A stretch of 64,000 bases of DNA from Paenisporosarcina antarctica (GTDB lineage: Bacteria > Bacillota > Bacilli > Bacillales_A > Planococcaceae), in assembly GCF_004367585.1 (NCBI RefSeq), contig NZ_CP038015.1, positions 324,001 through 388,000 on the forward strand, read 5' to 3'. Both the position numbers and the translations under genes were made by a program. Positions 60,060-64,000 of the stretch are shown piece by piece. Below the pieces are notes generated by a model that did no database searches, had not been told where the DNA came from, and worked only from the letters and a program-made list of their open reading frames with translations. How positions within the stretch are numbered: position 1 is the first letter of the stretch; each line of letters starts with the position of its first letter.

Positions 60060-62154
60060 ACAACAGGAATTCCGTTTAGAAAACTTAACATGTGCAAATT
60101 GTGCTATGAAGTTTGAAAAGAACATTCAATCCCTGCAAGAAGTTACCGAAGTCAACGTTAATTTTGGCGCATCAAAATTACGTGTTATCGGACCTGTAAC
60201 TGTTAAAGAGTTAGAAAAGGCAGGAGCATTTGATGGCATTAAAGTTATGCCAATAAATTCAAAGCGAACAATTGAATACAAATCTTTTTATAAACGAAAA
60301 GAAAATATCTTGACGTTTCTATCCTTAATTTTATTAGTAATAGGTTTAATTATTTCATTTCAAACGACTGAAGCAGACTCATATGCAATAGTCTTTTTTG
60401 CCTTATCCATGGCCATTGGTGGCTATGAAATGTTTTGGAGCGGGTTAAAAAACTTGTCTCGCTTCTATTTTGATATGAAAACACTCATGACCATCGCCAT
60501 CATTGGTGCTGCCATCATTGGGGAATGGCGTGAAGGTGCTGTGGTGGTATTTTTATTCGCAGTGAGTGAAGCACTTGAGGCTTACTCAATGACCAAAGCA
60601 CGTCAATCCATTCGTCAACTTATGGATATTGCCCCCGCACATGCGATTATTCGTAGAAATGGTGAAATGCTCGAGCTAGCAACGAAAGATATAATGATTG
60701 GCGATACGCTTGTTGTAAAACCAGGACAAAAAATTGCGATGGACGGGGAAGTATTGTCTGGTCATTCTTTCATTAATCAAGCGCCCATTACAGGGGAATC
60801 AATGCCTGTAGCAAAAGCAAGTGGAGACGAAGTGTTTGCAGGAACTTTAAACGAAGAAGGGGCTCTCGAAGTTCGTGTAACGAAACGAGTCGAAGATACA
60901 ACCATTGCGAAAATCATTCATTTAGTAGAAGAAGCACAGGGTGAAAAAGCACCATCGCAAAAATTTGTTGATCAATTTGCCAAGTATTACACTCCAATTA
61001 TTATTTTAATTGCGTTACTTGTTGCAGTTATCCCTCCTTTATATACAGGTGATTGGCAAGTTTGGATATATCAAGGTCTTGCTGTATTAGTAGTTGGTTG
61101 TCCTTGTGCGCTCGTTGTTTCAACACCGGTAGCTATTGTTACAGCAATAGGTAATGCGGCGAAACAAGGTGTCTTAATCAAAGGAGGCATTCATTTAGAA
61201 GAAATGGGTCGCTTGCAAGCCATTGCTTTTGATAAAACAGGCACCTTAACAAAAGGTTTTCCAGAAGTAACCAACTTATCAATAGAAGCTTCTTTTACAG
61301 AAAGGGAAGTCATTCAAAAAGTGGCGTCAGTCGAAGCGTATTCAGGTCACCCAATAGCACGAGCGATCGTGACATATGCGTCAGTTCAAAATATAGAGCA
61401 CTCACCAGTTGAAAATTTCCATTCAGTTACTGGTAAAGGTGTGAATGCCACAGTTGATGGAATAGAAGTCGCTATTGGTAGTTTGAAATGGGCAGAAGAA
61501 TCTACGACAATTACAGTTGATGTAAAGGCAGACGTAGAAATGCTTCAACAACAAGGGAAATCGGTGATGGTCGTTCTTTTCAATCATCAATATGCTGGTC
61601 ATTTAGCTGTAGCAGATGCGATAAGAGAAACCAGTCCAACCATTATAAAGAAATTAAGAGAACTTGGGATTAAGCATATGGTTATGTTAACCGGAGATCA
61701 TCCAATAACAGCTGCCGCGATAGCTCAAATGTTGAATTTGACGGACGTCAGAGCAGGATTAATGCCAGATGAAAAACTACATGCGGTAAAAGAATTACGT
61801 AGTGAATTCGGGCGTGTGGCTATGGTTGGAGATGGCATGAATGACGCTCCAGCACTTGCTGCCGCAACGGTTGGTATCGCAATGGGTGGAGCTGGAACTG
61901 ATGCAGCACTTGAAACGGCAGATGTTGCTTTAATGGCTGATGATTTAGAAAAACTTCCTTACACCATTCAATTAAGTCGAAAAGCATTGCGTATTATTAA
62001 AGAAAACATTATGTTTGCTTTAGGCTTAAAAATAATAGCGTTGCTGCTGATCATTCCTGGATGGTTAACTCTTTGGATTGCAATATTTGCAGATATGGGT
62101 GCGACGTTACTTGTTGTTTTGAACTCAATGAGGTTACTGCGCATTCAAAAATAA
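60046..62154 (+). CDS. cadA: Cadmium/zinc/lead-exporting P1B-type ATPase
   Basis: A 702-residue heavy-metal pump. An N-terminal HMA domain with LTCANCAMKFEK (CxxC) is followed by eight membrane segments; the metal-site CPC is in VVGCPCALVVSTP, the phosphorylated Asp in FDKTGTLTKG, the ATP-domain HP motif in YSGHPIARAIV and the hinge in MVGDGMNDAPALAA. It should expel Cd2+, Zn2+ and Pb2+. The start is uncertain: TTG 60046 has AAGAAGGTG six bases ahead and overlaps the cadC stop, and ATG 60025 is an alternative. Cotranscribed with cadC. Confidence 0.93.
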   Translation: MKAHEQQEFRLENLTCANCAMKFEKNIQSLQEVTEVNVNFGASKLRVIGPVTVKELEKAGAFDGIKVMPINSKRTIEYKSFYKRKENILTFLSLILLVIGLIISFQTTEADSYAIVFFALSMAIGGYEMFWSGLKNLSRFYFDMKTLMTIAIIGAAIIGEWREGAVVVFLFAVSEALEAYSMTKARQSIRQLMDIAPAHAIIRRNGEMLELATKDIMIGDTLVVKPGQKIAMDGEVLSGHSFINQAPITGESMPVAKASGDEVFAGTLNEEGALEVRVTKRVEDTTIAKIIHLVEEAQGEKAPSQKFVDQFAKYYTPIIILIALLVAVIPPLYTGDWQVWIYQGLAVLVVGCPCALVVSTPVAIVTAIGNAAKQGVLIKGGIHLEEMGRLQAIAFDKTGTLTKGFPEVTNLSIEASFTEREVIQKVASVEAYSGHPIARAIVTYASVQNIEHSPVENFHSVTGKGVNATVDGIEVAIGSLKWAEESTTITVDVKADVEMLQQQGKSVMVVLFNHQYAGHLAVADAIRETSPTIIKKLRELGIKHMVMLTGDHPITAAAIAQMLNLTDVRAGLMPDEKLHAVKELRSEFGRVAMVGDGMNDAPALAAATVGIAMGGAGTDAALETADVALMADDLEKLPYTIQLSRKALRIIKENIMFALGLKIIALLLIIPGWLTLWIAIFADMGATLLVVLNSMRLLRIQK

Positions 62155-62172
62155 CGCAGTTCGGGGGGAATT

Positions 62173-63291
62173 ATGCGATTAACAGAGTGGACAATGGAAG
62201 AGCAAGAACAATTAATACATTTTATGACTACGAACACATGGCCATATCATGGTAATTCGAATCCTGCGAGGGAAATTATCGAAAAAGCAATTGAAGAAGG
62301 CGGCTATGAATCAGACGAAGTCAAAACCTTTTGGGTCGAAAATGAAGAACAACAAAAAGTAGGAATTGTTAAAGTGTTTGATTTACAAGATGAAATTCCT
62401 GTCTTTGACTTACGTATCGCAGAAAGTCACCGCGGCCATGGTTATGGACCAGCTGCACTTAAAAAAGTAGCTGAGTACGTATTTAATCTAGCTGAAAAGA
62501 AAATTCGTGTAGAAGGTCATACACGTCAAGATAACTTTGCGATGCGAAAAACATTTGAACGAGCAGGATTTGTAAAAGAAGGACATTTGCGTAAAGCCTG
62601 GTTTTCACCAAAAGAAAGTTCTTATTACGATGCCATCACGTATGGTATTACAAGAGAAGATTTTATAGAAGGCACAACAACGCCTGTCTTGTGGGAGGAT
62701 CAACAGGGGACGGAACAAGCACAAACAAAAGTTCATATTTCAATGCGCACATTCCCGGATTCATTTGAATCTGAGCGGTTATTAATTCGTGCACCAAAAG
62801 TAGAAGATGCTCCAGTCGTTTGGGAAAGCATTAAAATTTCGCATAAAGCATTAAAACCATGGATGCCATGGGCTCAAAAAAATGAGAAAATCGAAGTTAC
62901 GACTGAAAACTTAAGACAAGCAGCCGCGGATTTCATAACAAGAAAAGATCTACGACTTCATTTGTTTTTAAAAGAAACGGGTGAGTTTATTGGGTCAAGC
63001 GGCTTTCATCGTATTAATTGGGATATTCCAAAAGTTGAGATTGGCTACTGGTTAGACAGTCGTTTCGAAGGAAAAGGCTATATGACCGAAGCGGCCGAAC
63101 GTTTAACTGAGTTTGCATTTGAGGAACTTGGTGCGAGAAGAGTAGAAATCCGTTGTGAGACAGACAATGTAAGAAGTCGAGCGGTGGCTGAAAGATTAAA
63201 ATTCACATTAGAAGGAATACTAAAACAAGATTCGCTTTCATCAGATGGAAAATATGTTCGTGATACGTGCATTTACGCGAAAATAAAATAA
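62173..63291 (+). CDS. Fusion of two GNAT acetyltransferase domains
   Basis: A 372-residue protein. Residues 1-165 form one GNAT domain (RIAESHRGHGYGPAALKKVA; DNFAMRKTFERAGFVKEGHL) and residues 195-372 a second of the RimJ/RimL type (SERLLIRAPKVEDAPVVWES; IGYWLDSRFEGKGYMTEAAE; NVRSRAVAERLKFTLEG). Both keep the acetyl-CoA loop, so both may be active. Substrates are unknown; RimL-like domains often acetylate protein N-termini or antibiotics. GGGGGG precedes ATG 62173, 18 bases after cadA, so it may be read with cadCA. Confidence 0.87.
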   Translation: MRLTEWTMEEQEQLIHFMTTNTWPYHGNSNPAREIIEKAIEEGGYESDEVKTFWVENEEQQKVGIVKVFDLQDEIPVFDLRIAESHRGHGYGPAALKKVAEYVFNLAEKKIRVEGHTRQDNFAMRKTFERAGFVKEGHLRKAWFSPKESSYYDAITYGITREDFIEGTTTPVLWEDQQGTEQAQTKVHISMRTFPDSFESERLLIRAPKVEDAPVVWESIKISHKALKPWMPWAQKNEKIEVTTENLRQAAADFITRKDLRLHLFLKETGEFIGSSGFHRINWDIPKVEIGYWLDSRFEGKGYMTEAAERLTEFAFEELGARRVEIRCETDNVRSRAVAERLKFTLEGILKQDSLSSDGKYVRDTCIYAKIK

Positions 63292-63292
63292 T

Positions 63293-63328
63293 AAAAGGGA
63301 TGTCCAAATTAGCGGACATCCCTTTTAT
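63293..63328. terminator. Bidirectional terminator
   Basis: AAAAGGGATGTCC (63293-63305) pairs perfectly with GGACATCCCTTTT (63314-63326). It separates the double GNAT gene from the convergent small membrane protein gene. Confidence 0.88.
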
Positions 63329-63329
63329 G

Positions 63330-63485
63330 TTACAGTTTTCGTTTACCTGATATTAATTGTACGATTAATACTATACCTGCAATCAATAATATTAAGTGAA
63401 TTAAACCTCCGCCAATTTTAAGTACAAGTCCGAGTACCCAAATAACGATTAATACAACGATAATCATCCATAAAATTCTGCCCAT
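63330..63485 (-). CDS. Small membrane protein of the lmo0937 (DUF5670) type
   Basis: A 51-residue protein: MGRILWMIIVVLIVIWVLGL, then VLKIGGGLIHLILLIAGIVL and IVQLISGKRKL. Two hydrophobic helices are joined by a GG turn and end in a basic tail, the pattern of the lmo0937 family in Firmicutes; the function is unknown, and members are often stress-induced. GAGGATG precedes the ATG at a suitable distance. It is below the usual length cut-off for gene prediction. Confidence 0.85.
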   Translation of the reverse strand: MGRILWMIIVVLIVIWVLGLVLKIGGGLIHLILLIAGIVLIVQLISGKRKL

Positions 63486-63659
63486 ATAAATTCATCCTCT
63501 CTTCTTAAAGCGTTGCTAATAATAATTTACCCCATAATACTTAAGATAAACTAGTTAGATAAAAATCCAATAAAATAGAGCAGTTCATTCCCATACATTT
63601 GAGAACAGTAAGCGACTATAGTACACTTATATAAGCTATGGGAAGAGAGGACAGAGTGA

Positions 63660-64000
63660 ATGCCGACACCTAGTATGGAAGATCATATCGAACAAATATA
63701 TATTTTAATTGAACAAAAAGGATATGCACGTGTTTCGGATATCGCTGAATCTCTTTCAGTACTTCCATCTTCTGTAACAAAAATGGTTCAAAAACTAGAC
63801 AAAGACGGATACTTGATATATGAGCGATACCGAGGGCTAATGTTAACATCAAAAGGTTTGAAATTAGGGAAGCGTTTAGTTCAGCGTCATGATTTGTTGG
63901 AACAATTTCTACGTTTAATTGGCGTGCAGGAAGACAAAATATATAAAGATGTAGAAGGAATTGAGCATCACTTAAGTTGGAATTCCATTGAGCGAATTGG
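63660..64000 (+). CDS. mntR: Manganese-responsive transcriptional regulator, 3' end cut by the window
   Basis: The first 113 codons of a DtxR-family repressor. [20 protein letters not shown] and [20 protein letters not shown] (the helix-turn-helix) closely follow Bacillus MntR, and Asp, Glu and His positions for Mn2+ binding ([24 protein letters not shown]-like region; [10 protein letters not shown]) are present. It represses Mn2+ uptake genes when Mn2+ is sufficient. The ATG at 63660 follows AGAGAGGACAGAG. The C-terminal end lies outside the window. Confidence 0.95.
   Translation, partial: MPTPSMEDHIEQIYILIEQKGYARVSDIAESLSVLPSSVTKMVQKLDKDGYLIYERYRGLMLTSKGLKLGKRLVQRHDLLEQFLRLIGVQEDKIYKDVEGIEHHLSWNSIERI

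Overview
The window looks like chromosomal DNA from a low-GC, spore-forming Firmicute of the Bacillales. Gene content (tgl spore-coat transglutaminase, yclNOPQ-type siderophore uptake, NsrR with hmp, MntR, HflX, PpaC, BmrA-like ABC exporter, FMN-riboswitch rib operon) and strong AGGAGG-type ribosome binding sites fit the Bacillaceae/Planococcaceae. The family-level placement is inference from protein resemblance. No rRNA, tRNA, phage, transposase or CRISPR array was seen. Most of the window is ordinary housekeeping and transport DNA; the intergenic DNA holds much of the unusual material.

Layout. 1-3.4 kb: a cut GNAT gene, a P-loop kinase, a Dph6-like ATPase, a methyltransferase and a histidine phosphatase. 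3.45-6.6 kb: riboflavin operon on the minus strand (FMN riboswitch, a decayed ribD, then intact ribE, ribBA, ribH). 6.7-16 kb: acyl-CoA synthetase, PutP, a glyoxalase-like protein, HflX, an ABC exporter and a peptide transporter. 16-17 kb: gene-free, with a GC-rich repeat and a hairpin-rich stretch. 17-24 kb: a lipoprotein, a Fur-boxed yclNOPQ-type operon, general stress protein, PAP2 phosphatase and ZIP transporter. 24-25 kb: repeats. 25-27.2 kb: NiaP-like transporter, VOC protein and a second P-loop kinase. 27.2-30.9 kb: ECF sigma factor, anti-sigma factor, a wall-anchored protein with a duplicated domain, and a class F-like sortase, with a 42-bp minisatellite in the middle. 31-46.4 kb: acetyltransferases, a three-gene OpuC-type osmolyte importer, DNA repair and hydrolase genes, NsrR/Hmp, PpaC, DsbA-like protein, azoreductase and Tgl. 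46.4-47.5 kb: repeats again, partly a copy of the 24 kb block. 47.5-64 kb: DUF2500 protein, LD-carboxypeptidase, BmrA-like exporter, GGDEF-EAL protein, YceI/HxlR pair, MurB, K+/H+ antiporter, two CrcB proteins, P1 peptidase, UspA, cadCA, a double GNAT protein, a small membrane protein and the start of mntR.

The points most worth a second look are: (1) the ribD relic between an apparently intact FMN riboswitch and an otherwise intact rib operon; (2) the sigma/anti-sigma/surface protein/sortase cluster with the minisatellite in front of the surface gene; (3) a nested intergenic repeat whose internal hairpin module keeps its pairing through G-U changes and sits in opposite relative orientations in different hosts; and (4) a 20-bp-arm palindrome between a YceI gene and an HxlR regulator.
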